Source: Halobacillus fulvus (lineage in GTDB: Bacteria > Bacillota > Bacilli > Bacillales > Halobacillaceae). Taken from it: a DNA stretch of 64,000 nt. Below, piece by piece: positions 28,661-38,009 of the stretch (position 1 is its first letter; every line of letters starts with the position of its first letter). The position numbers and the translations under genes were made by a program. The stretch is taken from contig SCFO01000001.1 in the NCBI GenBank assembly GCA_004078665.1, positions 956,377 through 1,020,376 on the forward strand, given 5' to 3'. The notes beneath the pieces are model-generated. The model saw only the letters and a program-made list of their open reading frames with translations. It was not told the origin of the DNA and searched no databases.

Positions 28661-29637
28661 GTTTGTTTCCACCCTTTCTCAAATTCAAATTCTCGATTCC
28701 AAGGTTTAACTTTCTCTACTACCCTCAACTTCGCTGAACGGGAACGGCGGTTTTCTTCTAATTCACCTTCTTCAGCCACTATAGGCTTTCGCGTGACCAT
28801 CTTAAAAGGTGGCTGTTTCTCCTCAGGTATGACAGGGATGTTTTTCGGAAGTGGTGGATTCGTGCTCCACTTTTTGAACGCCTGCTTACACAAACGATCT
28901 TCAAGGGAATGGAACGTAATGACAGCAATCCTTCCTCCTACAGCAATCACACGGGCAGCTTGATGCAGGCTATCCTGAAAGGCACCGAGTTCATCATTGA
29001 CAGCAATACGGATCGCCTGGAAAATACGCTTCGCCGGATGGCCGCCTTTTCTTCTTGCCGGTGCAGGTATGCCTGCTTTAATCAGGTCGACAAGTTCCCC
29101 AGTTGTTTCAATCGGCTTCTCTTTTCTTGCCGCTTCAATCTTTCTTGCAATCTGTTTGGAAAACTTCTCTTCCCCGTATTTGAAAAAGATCCGGACAAGG
29201 TCTTCATATGCCCACTCATTCAGCACTTCTTTCGCGCTAAGAGCATTCGTCCTGTCCATCCTCATATCAAGTGGTGCATCGTTCTGATAACTGAATCCAC
29301 GGTCTTCGACATCGAGCTGCGGACTGGAAACGCCTAAATCATAGACGATCCCGTCTACATGGTCGACTCCAAGTTCTTCAAGCTTCTCTTCCAGTTGACG
29401 GAAGTTCGCATGGACGAACGTGACACGGCCCTCATAAGACTTCAGACGTTCTTTGGCTGCTTCTAGCGCCACCTCGTCTTGATCAAACGCATAAAGGTGA
29501 CCTTCTTCCTCTAGTTGAGAAGCGATGACCTCTGAATGACCTCCTCCACCGAGTGTGCAATCTACGTATATCCCATTCGGCATGATATGTAATTGCTCGG
29601 TCGTCTCTTTTTTTAATACACTATAATGTTCAAACAT
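28657..29637 (-). CDS. rsmH: 16S rRNA (cytosine-1402-N4)-methyltransferase RsmH
   Basis: SAM-dependent methyltransferase (MraW) that modifies C1402 in the decoding centre. The 326-residue protein has the SAM motif [12 protein letters not shown] near residue 25, [15 protein letters not shown] near 100, [23 protein letters not shown] near 210, and ITFHSLEDR near 255. The ATG at 29637 was chosen; a TTG at 29664 overlaps the mraZ stop and lacks a ribosome site. The site before 29637 is itself weak (GAGTGAG, close). Confidence 0.96.
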   Translation of the reverse strand: MFEHYSVLKKETTEQLHIMPNGIYVDCTLGGGGHSEVIASQLEEEGHLYAFDQDEVALEAAKERLKSYEGRVTFVHANFRQLEEKLEELGVDHVDGIVYDLGVSSPQLDVEDRGFSYQNDAPLDMRMDRTNALSAKEVLNEWAYEDLVRIFFKYGEEKFSKQIARKIEAARKEKPIETTGELVDLIKAGIPAPARRKGGHPAKRIFQAIRIAVNDELGAFQDSLHQAARVIAVGGRIAVITFHSLEDRLCKQAFKKWSTNPPLPKNIPVIPEEKQPPFKMVTRKPIVAEEGELEENRRSRSAKLRVVEKVKPWNREFEFEKGWKQT

Positions 29638-29660
29638 AATCTCACTCGTTTCTCTGTCTA

Positions 29661-30092
29661 TCAAATATCAAAATCCAACATGTTTTCAGCAATTTCAGCA
29701 AATGATTCTTCTGATTCTTCAAAATAACTTTCCCACAGATGCTCGCTCCAAAACTCGATCCGGTTGGATACACCAATGACGACGCACTCTTTCTCGAGCG
29801 TCGCATATTTTCTTAAGGGCGGCGGGATATTCACTCTTCCTTGCTTATCCACTTCGCATTCGACCGCTCCTGAAAAGAAGAACCGGGTAAAAGCTCGGGC
29901 ATCTTTCTTGGTGAGGGGGAGCTTCTTAAGCTTTTCTTCAAGCACTTTCCATTCGTTCATAGGATAAGCAAATAAACATTGATCTAAACCCCGGGTCAGC
30001 ACAAAGCTCTCCCCAAGATCCTGACGAAATTTAGACGGGACGATGATTCTTCCCTTCGTATCAATGTTATGTTGGAATTCTCCCATGAACAT
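29661..30092 (-). CDS. mraZ: Transcriptional regulator MraZ
   Basis: Ring-forming DNA-binding protein that controls its own division and cell-wall cluster. The 143-residue protein has two SpoVT/AbrB-like halves: [23 protein letters not shown] in the first and [17 protein letters not shown] in the second, with [13 protein letters not shown] between. The ATG at 30092 gives the family N-terminus. First gene of the cluster that runs through rsmH and ftsL to murD; MraZ-box repeats in the 158 bp upstream could not be identified with confidence. Confidence 0.95.
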   Translation of the reverse strand: MFMGEFQHNIDTKGRIIVPSKFRQDLGESFVLTRGLDQCLFAYPMNEWKVLEEKLKKLPLTKKDARAFTRFFFSGAVECEVDKQGRVNIPPPLRKYATLEKECVVIGVSNRIEFWSEHLWESYFEESEESFAEIAENMLDFDI

Positions 30093-30177
30093 ACAGGTCC
30101 CCACCTTCTGCTTTCACCTTACCACAATGCCCCACTTTTCTCCACATACTTTTTATTCATTCTGCAGCCACCAAAAA

Positions 30178-30203
30178 AATCCTGCCTGGAAAGGCAGGAT
30201 TTT
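30178..30203 (-). terminator. Terminator of bshC
   Basis: The minus strand has an 11-bp perfect stem (AAATCCTGCCT with AGGCAGGATTT, 4-nt loop) followed by T residues, just after the bshC stop. It separates bshC from mraZ. Confidence 0.9.
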
Positions 30204-30250
30204 CAACAGTTCAGCTCTTTTATTTTGGTGGTGGAGGAAAGTGGTGGGGG

Positions 30251-31873
30251 TTAGACATACACCACATAATGATCTTGATCGAACGAAAAGCTGTGGTCGT
30301 TGATCCGTGTGAATAAATCGACTCCATAACGATTGACCCACGGAAGGATGCTCCACACACGTTCTTGAAGCCCTCCATTCGGATGAAGCAGCAGTTCGAG
30401 ATTATCGAATTGGTCGATTTCTCTATCATATCGTTCTTCTAGTTTACGAACCATGCGTTTTTGTAAATAGTCGATCTGCTCCTGGATGTAATGTAAATTC
30501 CGTTCTGCTATGCCTCGCATATCGGGACCAAGTTCTGCAGACTTTTCTCTCAGCGGCTCATGGATCCGCTCCATCTCAATTTTCACTTGCTCACCGAGCT
30601 GTTCAATCGGTGGATTGGATTTGGAAGCAATCCACTGAAGCTTTTCATTTCGTACACCTTGCCGGATCGCCTGAGACGGCTCAATGTAGAACTGATGCAA
30701 GTCTCTCTCCGCCTTACGGTCGATATACGTAAACGAAAGACGGGCAATCACAGGCGGCATCCGCAGTCCAGACTGCTCGAACGCGGGTTTCAGAGCGGCC
30801 CAGTAATTGATTTCACCAGGTCCTCCGATAAAGGCAAGGACAGGGAATAAAAATTCCTGCATCAATGGACGTGTCACGACATTGTTGCTTAAACAGTCAG
30901 GGTTTTCTTTCGCAATCGTCAGAAGCTCTTCTTTTGAAAGCGTCACTTCTCCGTTCTTTCCGGCGAAACCCTCCTCATGGCGGATAAGCAAAACACGATC
31001 TCCTTGATGATGATAGAACAGGTGGGCATCCTCCATTTCGCTGTCGAGAAGCGTTTCATAGCCCTGCTGTTTATTTTTTTGCAAAGCGGCATAAACCCCA
31101 TGAGCGATGGGTGCATTGAGCTCGATTATCGTTTCGAAATAGCTGGATTCAAGCTTTCTGATTCGGGCATCGTGGGCATCGACCAACACTAGCCCCTCCT
31201 CTGGGAACAGCTGATACAGAACGCGGGCAAAGAAATCACTGTAGCTCTCGGATTCTTCTAGAGCGCGCTGGAACTGCTGATACAAGTCTCCCGTATGCGC
31301 CGTCTCTGCTACAGAGGCAAAGACCGACTCCATCCATTTTGCCGCTTTCTCTTTATCGATGGCTAAATCGGAAACAGAAGCTTTCTTCGCTGGATGATGA
31401 GGAATCGTCATTTTCTTCATACGGCCTTCTTTTTTCATCATCAAATGGTTGATTTCATCAAAGTCATGATCTTCTCCCGCAATCCAAAATACCGGGATCA
31501 CAGGCTTGCCGAGTTCCTCCCGCTTTTTCTTAGCAAGCTGAAGGACTGAAATCGCCTTGTTGACCGTATAAAGCGGTCCCGTCAGCAATCCCGCCTGCTG
31601 ACCGGCAATCACAACGGTACTCTCCTCATCACGCAGTGCGTCGATCTCTTTCATCGTCGCTTCAGGGGCTCTCCATTCTTCATTCATTTCTTGAAGAATA
31701 TCAGCCAGTTCCTCACGCTGGTAAGTCTGATGGTTCAAATCTGCTAAGCGATCGCTCCACATTTGCTGATCATTTGGATCGTACTCGAATTTGTCTGCAA
31801 GCTTTTCATAAGAATATTTATAGTCATGGAATAATTTCTGTTTTGGTTCCAATGGAATTGATTCAATACGCAT
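30251..31873 (-). CDS. bshC: Putative cysteine ligase BshC (bacillithiol biosynthesis)
   Basis: Last enzyme of bacillithiol synthesis, thought to join cysteine to glucosaminyl-malate. The 540-residue length fits the family. Characteristic segments are VVIAGQQAGLLTGPLYTVNKA near residue 85, FWIAGEDHDFDEINH near 130, and EFLFPVLAFIGGPGEINYWA near 345. A long coiled coil occupies about 430-500. An AGGAGAAG site precedes the ATG. In B. subtilis the gene (yllA) also lies between ylbQ and mraZ. Confidence 0.95.
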   Translation of the reverse strand: MRIESIPLEPKQKLFHDYKYSYEKLADKFEYDPNDQQMWSDRLADLNHQTYQREELADILQEMNEEWRAPEATMKEIDALRDEESTVVIAGQQAGLLTGPLYTVNKAISVLQLAKKKREELGKPVIPVFWIAGEDHDFDEINHLMMKKEGRMKKMTIPHHPAKKASVSDLAIDKEKAAKWMESVFASVAETAHTGDLYQQFQRALEESESYSDFFARVLYQLFPEEGLVLVDAHDARIRKLESSYFETIIELNAPIAHGVYAALQKNKQQGYETLLDSEMEDAHLFYHHQGDRVLLIRHEEGFAGKNGEVTLSKEELLTIAKENPDCLSNNVVTRPLMQEFLFPVLAFIGGPGEINYWAALKPAFEQSGLRMPPVIARLSFTYIDRKAERDLHQFYIEPSQAIRQGVRNEKLQWIASKSNPPIEQLGEQVKIEMERIHEPLREKSAELGPDMRGIAERNLHYIQEQIDYLQKRMVRKLEERYDREIDQFDNLELLLHPNGGLQERVWSILPWVNRYGVDLFTRINDHSFSFDQDHYVVYV

Positions 31874-31970
31874 AAATGAACTTCTCCTTTATAGGCTTTG
31901 CTGTAAATCTACCGTATGTATCCTATTGTATTGTACAAAAAAGTATGAAGGAGTTCACTTAATCTGTTTG

Positions 31971-32351
31971 TCAGGAAAATAGACGGGCCACTACACCATA
32001 AAAAGATAGCCCGAGATAAGAGACGATGAACAACAAAAACGAGACCCGCCAAAAGCCTTTGAAGGCCCTGCGCAGCCTGAGCTCTTCATGGAGCTTATAC
32101 TGAATAACCATCGATAATCCTAACAAAAGCAGAAGAAAAATGACAATGTACGAGAAGAAACTTCGATCAAACAACACAAGTAAAAGGACGTGGACAGCCA
32201 AAATAAAGACCGGCGTCGTCAAATTAGCCGTTTGGTGAACAGCCTTCCGTTTATACTTGTTCCATTTCCGGGCAAAAAAATAAAACACAATCAAAAATGG
32301 AATCGGCATCGTCAAGACGCTCGCCACGATCAAAACCAACCAGTCACTCAT
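31971..32351 (-). CDS. DUF3397 family membrane protein
   Basis: A 126-residue protein with four hydrophobic segments and basic loops (RKWNKYKRKAVHQ, LHEELRLRRAFKG), matching the DUF3397 family that lies beside bshC in many Bacillaceae. Its function is unknown. It overlaps the end of the panE-like gene by 8 bp, so the two are co-translated. GGGAAAAGGG precedes the ATG. Confidence 0.8.
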   Translation of the reverse strand: MSDWLVLIVASVLTMPIPFLIVFYFFARKWNKYKRKAVHQTANLTTPVFILAVHVLLLVLFDRSFFSYIVIFLLLLLGLSMVIQYKLHEELRLRRAFKGFWRVSFLLFIVSYLGLSFYGVVARLFS

Positions 32352-33219
32352 ATCCCTTTTCCCCTCTTTCCTTTTCTAAAGCATGAACAGCTTGTAAGAC
32401 AAACTCATGATAAGGAACGGGGGATTGGCTTCTTCTGATGATATACCCACTGATGGCATCCACCTCTGTCCTTCTTCCATTCAGAATATCTTTTAACATC
32501 GACGACTGATTCTCTCCGGTATTAAGAGCTACACGTTGAACGCGTTCCCATTCAGACGTAACCGGCCGGTTCAAAACACGGCAAGCTTCCTCACAAAGCA
32601 CATAGGCAATGTTCTGAATGGAGCTGTTTTGGACAATCTGTTTATTTTGAACCTGGAAAATAGCAGTCAAAGGATTGATGACCGTATTGACCACCAGCTT
32701 AGCGGCAAGAATTTCCTCGTAATCCTCATGGTACAGTACAGGAAAATCATCTGAGCTCAATTGATGGACCCACCACATGACCTCCTCTTTTTTGTTTAAG
32801 CCTGCCACCTGAATCTTTCCTTTTCCAAGGTGTTCAACGGCCGCTTCCCCTGTCTTTCTCGCTCCATGTTCAACAACTCCGACCCAGCACGTATGGGTTT
32901 CGACCGGAAGTAAATCGAGATGACCCATTCCATTTTGCAAAAAAAGCACCGGACATGTGGTAGGCAGCTGCTTGAGCACGTCAGGAAGTTGGTGCTGTTT
33001 CACCGTAACGAACAACAAGTCATGCGCGCTGATTCCTTCGTCCACAAGATGAACGTTTACGGAGGTTGGCGAATCTAAAGCTGAACAATGAATCCCCTCC
33101 TTCCGCATCACCTCAAGCTGTGAGGGTCTGCGAACATACATATGGACATCATGATCCCGTCCTAAATAGGCGCCAGCCAGCAGACCGATCGAACCCGCCC
33201 CAATGATTCCAATATTCAT
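32344..33219 (-). CDS. Ketopantoate reductase family protein (PanE/YlbQ-like)
   Basis: NADPH-dependent reductase of the PanE/ApbA family that makes pantoate for coenzyme A, if the assignment holds. The 291-residue protein begins with the Rossmann motif MNIGIIGAGSIGLLAGAYLG, has the C-terminal domain with AKLVVNTVINPLTAIF (catalytic Lys) and a Glu region near EVDAISGYII. Position matches B. subtilis ylbQ (panE). Some members of this family act on other 2-keto acids, so activity is probable, not certain. Confidence 0.87.
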   Translation of the reverse strand: MNIGIIGAGSIGLLAGAYLGRDHDVHMYVRRPSQLEVMRKEGIHCSALDSPTSVNVHLVDEGISAHDLLFVTVKQHQLPDVLKQLPTTCPVLFLQNGMGHLDLLPVETHTCWVGVVEHGARKTGEAAVEHLGKGKIQVAGLNKKEEVMWWVHQLSSDDFPVLYHEDYEEILAAKLVVNTVINPLTAIFQVQNKQIVQNSSIQNIAYVLCEEACRVLNRPVTSEWERVQRVALNTGENQSSMLKDILNGRRTEVDAISGYIIRRSQSPVPYHEFVLQAVHALEKERGEKGYE

Positions 33220-33381
33220 GTTATCTTCCCCCTTCCAACCAACATCTTTTTTCCTATTGTAGCAAATAAACGATTCTATGGGCAGACTTGTTCACAGCCA
33301 CCAGAGAATTGTTCATTTCATTCTGAAAATTTTTATATTATAATGAAAAGAGATACAGATAAAAGGAAAGGGGAATCTTTA

Positions 33382-33873
33382 ATGATGACCAAGACAAAGG
33401 TACAGCCGCTACTCGTCAACTATAAAACCCTCGAGGAGTTCAAACGCTTCAAAGAATATGGGAATCAGGAATTAGCCATGCTAGAAGATTTGGAGAGTAA
33501 CATTGTCGAAAACGACAGCGAATCTCCTTTTTTTGGAGTCTATTATGGAAGCGCTTTAGTAGCGCGGATGAGTTTATATCGGGTCCAGAAAAAATACGAC
33601 AGCTACTTCATCCCTCCTCAGGATTACCTCGAGCTTTGGAAGCTGGAAGTTCTTCCGGATTACCGCGGCCAAGGATACGGGAAGGACCTTGTAGAATTTG
33701 CCAAAGGGTTTAAGCTTCCAATCAAAACAAACCCGCGTATCAATTCACACGGGTTCTGGGAAAAGATGGGCTTCCAAAAAGCCAATTATGATGTCGAGCG
33801 TGACCTAGGAGAGAATCCGCTGATCTGGATGCCAGAGGGCGTAGAGGAAAGAGAAGTCAAAGATAAAGAATAA
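33382..33873 (+). CDS. ylbP: GNAT-family N-acetyltransferase YlbP
   Basis: A 163-residue acetyltransferase with the family start VQPLLVNYKTLEEFKRFKEYGNQELAMLEDLESNI and the acetyl-CoA motif LEVLPDYRGQGYGKDLVEFAK near residue 100. The substrate is unknown. The ATG at 33382 follows AAAGGAAAGGGG; an upstream in-frame ATG at 33343 overlaps the -10 region and is rejected. A TATAAT sequence at 33339-33344 could serve as -10, though the -35 is poor. Divergent from the panE-like gene and convergent with rsfA. Confidence 0.88.
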   Translation: MMTKTKVQPLLVNYKTLEEFKRFKEYGNQELAMLEDLESNIVENDSESPFFGVYYGSALVARMSLYRVQKKYDSYFIPPQDYLELWKLEVLPDYRGQGYGKDLVEFAKGFKLPIKTNPRINSHGFWEKMGFQKANYDVERDLGENPLIWMPEGVEEREVKDKE

Positions 33874-33885
33874 GAGAAAGTAACG

Positions 33886-33917
33886 AGGCCCCTACATGAA
33901 TGGTGTAGTGGCCTTTT
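33886..33917 (+). terminator. Terminator of ylbP
   Basis: An imperfect stem (AGGCCCCTACA with TGTAGTGGCC) followed by TTTT lies just after the ylbP stop, in the short gap before the convergent rsfA gene. Confidence 0.65.
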
Positions 33918-33930
33918 CTATTACCTTATG

Positions 33931-34407
33931 TCAGATTGGGCTTTTGTGACGTTCCTTCACCCAATGAACAAGCCGGTCGACTTCCTTCCAGGCCGCCTCC
34001 CACTCCTTCAGCTGACTTCTGAGCTCCTGGTTATCTTCATTCAACTTCTGCAATTGATATTCAAGCTTTTGTCGATCCTGATCTTCATTTTGTCTTACTT
34101 TCATTTCCTTCAAAAGAGATATGGCCGCATCTAAAGAGATCGGCGCTTCTTGTCTCGTTTGGCCATTCACAAAAAAGTCCCTCTTTTGTTTGCGATTGCC
34201 TTTCGCTTCCTCAATTTCTTTTTGATACTGTTTCCTGACGGTGGCATTCCACCTGAATCCACAAGCCGCCGGAGTTCGTTTCAGCTGTTCCGCCACCTCC
34301 TGGAAGGCCTCAAGCTGCGTCTTCCCTTTCCGAATATAGTTTAATACCGTATCCGCGAGAAGAATGTCCTCATCATCCTTCCAGGCATCCTGTCTAGGGG
34401 CATCCAT
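33931..34407 (-). CDS. RsfA-family transcriptional regulator (YlbO-like)
   Basis: A 158-residue protein with a Myb/SANT-like N-terminal DNA-binding domain (about 5-60: WKDDEDILLADTVLNYIRKGKTQLEAFQEVAEQLKRTPAACGFRWN split over two helices and a turn) and a C-terminal coiled coil (about 95-150). RsfA in B. subtilis (ywfN) tunes sigma-F-dependent genes, and ylbO is its sigma-E-controlled paralogue at this locus. AGGAGGGATG precedes the ATG. The position supports ylbO. Confidence 0.85.
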   Translation of the reverse strand: MDAPRQDAWKDDEDILLADTVLNYIRKGKTQLEAFQEVAEQLKRTPAACGFRWNATVRKQYQKEIEEAKGNRKQKRDFFVNGQTRQEAPISLDAAISLLKEMKVRQNEDQDRQKLEYQLQKLNEDNQELRSQLKEWEAAWKEVDRLVHWVKERHKSPI

Positions 34408-34443
34408 GTCATCCCTCCTCTATCGTTTGCTTATAGTTATGCA

Positions 34444-35235
34444 TCAAGAGGGGTTGATAGAATCGACTTCACCCGTTTTTTTTGAATCCATGAACCGCCT
34501 GACCGCCTGAATATGCTCTTCCGATTCCCAAAGCACCGAACATTCTCGCACTTCCTCTTCCATATCACGGGCAAGCTCCGCCACGTTCAGCTGCTTGATA
34601 TATTGCTGCTTGAACACTTTCATCTGTTCACGAGACTTTCTTATGAACGACTCAAACATTTCAGCCGATGTCAGCTGTTCGCGATCTCCTGTTTTATGTA
34701 ACCATCCGATCTGTTGAGCTTTTGATGCTGAATACATCTCCGAATCCATCAACCAGTGGGCAGCTAAGTCAGCACGGATGCGTTTGTACAAAAGCGCGCC
34801 GCCACCCCATCCAGGAGCTATTCCGAGATTCCCCTGTATAAATCCAAAAGACGCTTCGTTTAAGCCATACCTGAAATCACATGCTGTGGCGAGCTCGCAC
34901 CCTCCACCGCGCGCCTGCCCCTGCAGAACGGCGATCGTCGGAATCGGAAATGTGGCCAGATCATAAAGGACATCCTTCATCGGACGAAGCAGCTGATAGG
35001 CTTCCTCGGATGGCATTTCCCCGTGGAACGCGTTCAGGTCTCCACCTGCACAGAATGCCTGATCTCCATTCCCTGTAAGGACGAGAAATTTCAATGCCTC
35101 CTCCTTTTTGATCTGTTCCATCGCACCTTTCAGCTCCTCAATCATCGGTGGATGGAGGGCGTTCCGCTTCTCCGGGCGGTTCAATGTCAACACGCCATAA
35201 CCTTCCTGCTTGATATCCGTTAAGATAAAGCTCAT
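34444..35235 (-). CDS. Enoyl-CoA hydratase/isomerase family protein
   Basis: Crotonase-fold protein of 263 residues with MSFILTDIKQEGYGVLTLNRPEKRNAL cut at the usual start, the oxyanion-hole loops FCAGGDLNAF near residue 62 and GQARGGGCELATACDFRYG near 107, and FGFIQGNLGIAPGWGGG. It could hydrate enoyl-CoA or act as an isomerase or hydrolase; the substrate is unknown. It sits between rpmF and rsfA, where B. subtilis has no such gene, so it is a lineage-specific insertion into this conserved order. GAGAGGTG precedes the ATG. Confidence 0.88.
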   Translation of the reverse strand: MSFILTDIKQEGYGVLTLNRPEKRNALHPPMIEELKGAMEQIKKEEALKFLVLTGNGDQAFCAGGDLNAFHGEMPSEEAYQLLRPMKDVLYDLATFPIPTIAVLQGQARGGGCELATACDFRYGLNEASFGFIQGNLGIAPGWGGGALLYKRIRADLAAHWLMDSEMYSASKAQQIGWLHKTGDREQLTSAEMFESFIRKSREQMKVFKQQYIKQLNVAELARDMEEEVRECSVLWESEEHIQAVRRFMDSKKTGEVDSINPS

Positions 35236-35341
35236 TCATTATCACCTCTCTTCTCCATCATATACAAAAAAAGGATGGAGAGAAAGCGCTAACAAAGTAG
35301 ACTCCCGTTCTCTTCAGGTTATGGTACTAAAAACAGAAAAA

Positions 35342-35363
35342 AGAGCCTGACATCGTCAGACTC
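35342..35363 (-). terminator. Terminator of ylbN-rpmF
   Basis: The minus strand has a 9-bp stem (AGAGTCTGAC with GTCAGGCTCT) followed by six T residues, just after the rpmF stop. Confidence 0.85.
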
Positions 35364-35378
35364 TTTTCCTCAAATGGT

Positions 35379-35552
35379 TTACTTCTCAACCACTTGTTTT
35401 CCGTTATATTGTCCACAAGATTTGCAAACATGGTGTGGTTTTGTGTACTCGCCACAGTTTGAGCATTCTACCATACCTGGTAGGTGAAGCTTTTTGTGGG
35501 TACGACGTTGGTTTTTAACCGTCTTAGACGTTCTACGCTTAGGTACTGCCAT
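35379..35552 (-). CDS. rpmF: 50S ribosomal protein L32
   Basis: A 57-residue ribosomal protein starting [11 protein letters not shown] and carrying the zinc-binding pairs CSNC and CKSC, so it is the zinc-containing (C+) form. GGAGG lies before the ATG at 35552; a GTG at 35561 overlaps the ribosome site and is rejected. Cotranscribed with ylbN, as in most bacteria. Confidence 0.97.
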   Translation of the reverse strand: MAVPKRRTSKTVKNQRRTHKKLHLPGMVECSNCGEYTKPHHVCKSCGQYNGKQVVEK

Positions 35553-35595
35553 GTTGTACACCTCCTTTTATCGAGTTGAAAACCTGTTGGCCTTC

Positions 35596-36117
35596 TTATT
35601 CGTTCTCTTCTTCATTGAATAATGATTGCAGTTTAGCCATTCGAGGATCCACTTTCTTTTCCTCCGGTTCCTCTGAAACCACCTGCCAGCCGGACCCTTC
35701 AACGGGAGCTGCTTCTTGAGCCTCACTATCTTCAGAAAAAACACGAGTTGGAATCTCCAATTGTACATTTTCCTTGATATAAGGCGTTAAGTCAAGCATT
35801 TCTCCGTGAACAGGATGAACTTCTGAATCATCCTCCTCTTCATAATAGGAAGACGTATTGAACATTTCAACCGCTTCAATATGAAATGGATAATCCACAT
35901 CTACGAGAGTTCGGGCACAAGGTAAAACCATTTCTCCTTCAATCGCAAACGTGAAGGTGATTTCGTTCCCGTGCATAATGGCTTGACCTTTGACATGGAC
36001 AGGAGGAATCCTGCGAATGTCATTGTTCATATTCTCTAATTCGCGAATATCTACATCATCTTCAAAAACAAACGGCTCATCGCCTGCTTGTTTCAATTTT
36101 TGTAGAGGAAATTTCAT
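35596..36117 (-). CDS. ylbN: YceD/DUF177 family protein YlbN
   Basis: A 173-residue acidic protein of the DUF177/YceD family, linked to 23S rRNA accumulation and always next to rpmF. It has the conserved CARTLVDVDYPFHIEAVEMF region, where one Cys is kept, and the C-terminal VDPRMAKLQSLF motif. GAGGTGATA precedes the ATG at 36117. A near-consensus promoter lies at 36145-36173. Confidence 0.9.
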   Translation of the reverse strand: MKFPLQKLKQAGDEPFVFEDDVDIRELENMNNDIRRIPPVHVKGQAIMHGNEITFTFAIEGEMVLPCARTLVDVDYPFHIEAVEMFNTSSYYEEEDDSEVHPVHGEMLDLTPYIKENVQLEIPTRVFSEDSEAQEAAPVEGSGWQVVSEEPEEKKVDPRMAKLQSLFNEEENE

Positions 36118-36144
36118 AGTTATCACCTCATGGCAACAAAAGTT

Positions 36145-36173
36145 ATTGTAAAAGGATTTAGCCTATTTGTCAA
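36145..36173 (-). promoter_or_regulatory. Sigma-A promoter of ylbN-rpmF
   Basis: Minus strand TTGACA (36168-36173), a 17-bp spacer and TACAAT (36145-36150): a near-perfect vegetative promoter about 28 bp before the ylbN start codon. Confidence 0.85.
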
Positions 36174-36388
36174 TATATTTTCTTTACACCTTGAAATACA
36201 CAAGGCTCACAATCCTTTAGTAGTATAAAAATAACATAAATAGGTCACGATATGCGAATCTTTCCTTTTTAAATTAAAGGAGTCTCTCCATCATCACTGT
36301 TGAACTCTTAGATTCATGACAACATCCAGTCAAACTTAATGTTAAAATAAAGGATACCTGATTTCAATAGACGGGAAGGAAGATGGAT

Positions 36389-37600
36389 ATGAAAGCATGC
36401 GGGGTTATCGTGGAATACAATCCGTTTCATAATGGACATCGCTATCATTTACAAAAAGCACGGGAAGCATCAAAGGCTGATTGCATCATCGCCATCATGA
36501 GCGGATCTTTTTTGCAGCGCGGCGAACCAGCGATCATCGATAAATGGCACAGAGCAGAAGCTGCGCTAAACAACGGAGCAGACCTTATCCTAGAGCTTCC
36601 CTATCTTTACGCTGTCGAACATAGTGACCATTTCAGCCACGGAGCCGTCTCCGCCCTTTCTGAAATGAATGCAGAAGCGATTTGCTTCGGAAGTGAGCAC
36701 GGTTCAATCGAGGCGTTCCTTGAAGCGTATAACCATATGCAAGAGAATAAAGCGACGTTTGATGAAACTGTCCAGCAGCATCTGAAGAAAGGCCTGTCAT
36801 TTCCGGAAGCTTCGCGTCTCGGCTATGACGCCATCCAGCTCCCTGACAACAGCATCGATCTTAGCCAGCCGAACAATATTCTCGGCTACAGCTACGTCAA
36901 AGCGATCCAGTCTTATAACCCCACCATCACACCACTGACGATTCAGAGGTCGCAAAGTCAGTATCATGATCCAGTGATCGAAGGGGCGATTGCCAGTGCA
37001 ACAAGCATAAGGAACGAAATCAAGCAGTCCGGGAGCTTAACAGATTCTGTCCAACAGGCTCTCCCTAAGGAAACGGTAGAGAAACTGGAACAATATAAAG
37101 CTAAAACAGGTGTATGGCACGAATGGGAACAGTATTTTGACCTGCTTGACTATAAAATCATGACCTCAACTGAACACGAACTGCGGTTGATCCATGGAGT
37201 CGATGAAGGTTTAGAATATCGTCTCAAACGCATGATGAAACACTCTACCAGCTTTGAAAGTTTTATGAAAGCTTTAAAAACGAAGCGTTATACATGGACA
37301 AGACTTCAGCGCACACTCGTACATATTTTAACCGGTCTGAAAAAGGAAGAAGCTCAAACACTTCTCCGTGAAGACAAGCCGGGTTATGTGCGTGTACTGG
37401 GCATGAACGAGACTGGACGCTTCTATTTAAATGAACAGAAGAAAAAGATCGATGTTCCTTTAGTGACTCAGCCGCAGAAGTTCCAACATCCTATGCTTGC
37501 TCTTGAAGAGAAGGCTTCGATTAGCTATTACAGCATTCTCGGTAGGGATGAGAGGAAGGAACGGATCCAAAGGGAATACGGCCCACCAGTGATCGTTTAA
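36389..37600 (+). CDS. tmcAL: tRNA(Met) cytidine acetate ligase TmcAL (YlbM)
   Basis: ATP-dependent enzyme that forms N4-acetylcytidine at the wobble base of elongator tRNA-Met from acetate. The 403-residue protein begins MKACGVIVEYNPFHNGHRYHL with the HIGH-like nucleotidyltransferase motif HNGH, then MSGSFLQRGEPAIIDKWHRA and a RSQSQYHD segment. The ATG at 36389 is better spaced from GGAAGG than that at 36383. It is divergent from ylbN, and palindromic repeat copy C lies downstream. Confidence 0.94.
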   Translation: MKACGVIVEYNPFHNGHRYHLQKAREASKADCIIAIMSGSFLQRGEPAIIDKWHRAEAALNNGADLILELPYLYAVEHSDHFSHGAVSALSEMNAEAICFGSEHGSIEAFLEAYNHMQENKATFDETVQQHLKKGLSFPEASRLGYDAIQLPDNSIDLSQPNNILGYSYVKAIQSYNPTITPLTIQRSQSQYHDPVIEGAIASATSIRNEIKQSGSLTDSVQQALPKETVEKLEQYKAKTGVWHEWEQYFDLLDYKIMTSTEHELRLIHGVDEGLEYRLKRMMKHSTSFESFMKALKTKRYTWTRLQRTLVHILTGLKKEEAQTLLREDKPGYVRVLGMNETGRFYLNEQKKKIDVPLVTQPQKFQHPMLALEEKASISYYSILGRDERKERIQREYGPPVIV

Positions 37601-37651
37601 CACCCTTAGAAGCATACATCTACCCAGTTGTTCGTTTCTTATTAGAAAACA

Positions 37652-37817
37652 GTTTCCGTTATGTATGCAAGTGCTTGTAGGGGGGAGAGATCACTCGCTT
37701 TCCATGGGCGGCCGGTGAGCTTCCTCGGGCTATTGCCCTCCGGGATCTCACCCTGCCCTTTCTTCCCATAGGAGTCTCCTGATCCCCCCCTCCATGCTTA
37801 AATGAGTGAACGGAAAC
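37652..37817. repeat. Palindromic intergenic repeat, copy C
   Basis: A 166-bp element in the opposite orientation to copies A and B, with GTTTCCGT and ACGGAAAC ends as in copy A, and CTCGCTTTCCATGGG, GAGCTTCCTC, GGGATCTCA and CCCATAGGAGTCTC in the centre. It lies in the 409-bp gap between the convergent tmcAL and ylbL genes. Apart from the ylbL terminator nothing else is seen there. Confidence 0.88.
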
Positions 37818-37950
37818 ATAATTTATAGCAGTTGAATAAATGGTGCAATAGGGAAACTGCACGCTAAATGGTTCAAAAGAGACGCAGATCAGGAAAGGTC
37901 TCCATATTACTCCTCACTTAATTAATCCGAGTCAAAGAATAAACCATCAA

Positions 37951-37986
37951 AAAACCCGAACGACCTAAGTGGGTCATTCGGGTTTT
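37951..37986. terminator. Bidirectional terminator between tmcAL and ylbL
   Basis: A stem of about 13 bp with one mismatch (AACCCGAACGACC with GGTCATTCGGGTT) is flanked by T residues on the minus strand (TTTTTTG) and TTTTG on the plus strand. It mainly serves ylbL. Confidence 0.85.
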
Positions 37987-38009
37987 GTTGATTGAATCGA
38001 GTTGAGACA

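Noticed and set aside
5593-37817. The palindromic repeats as insertion sequences
   Set aside because: No transposase, and no clear target-site duplication beside any copy.
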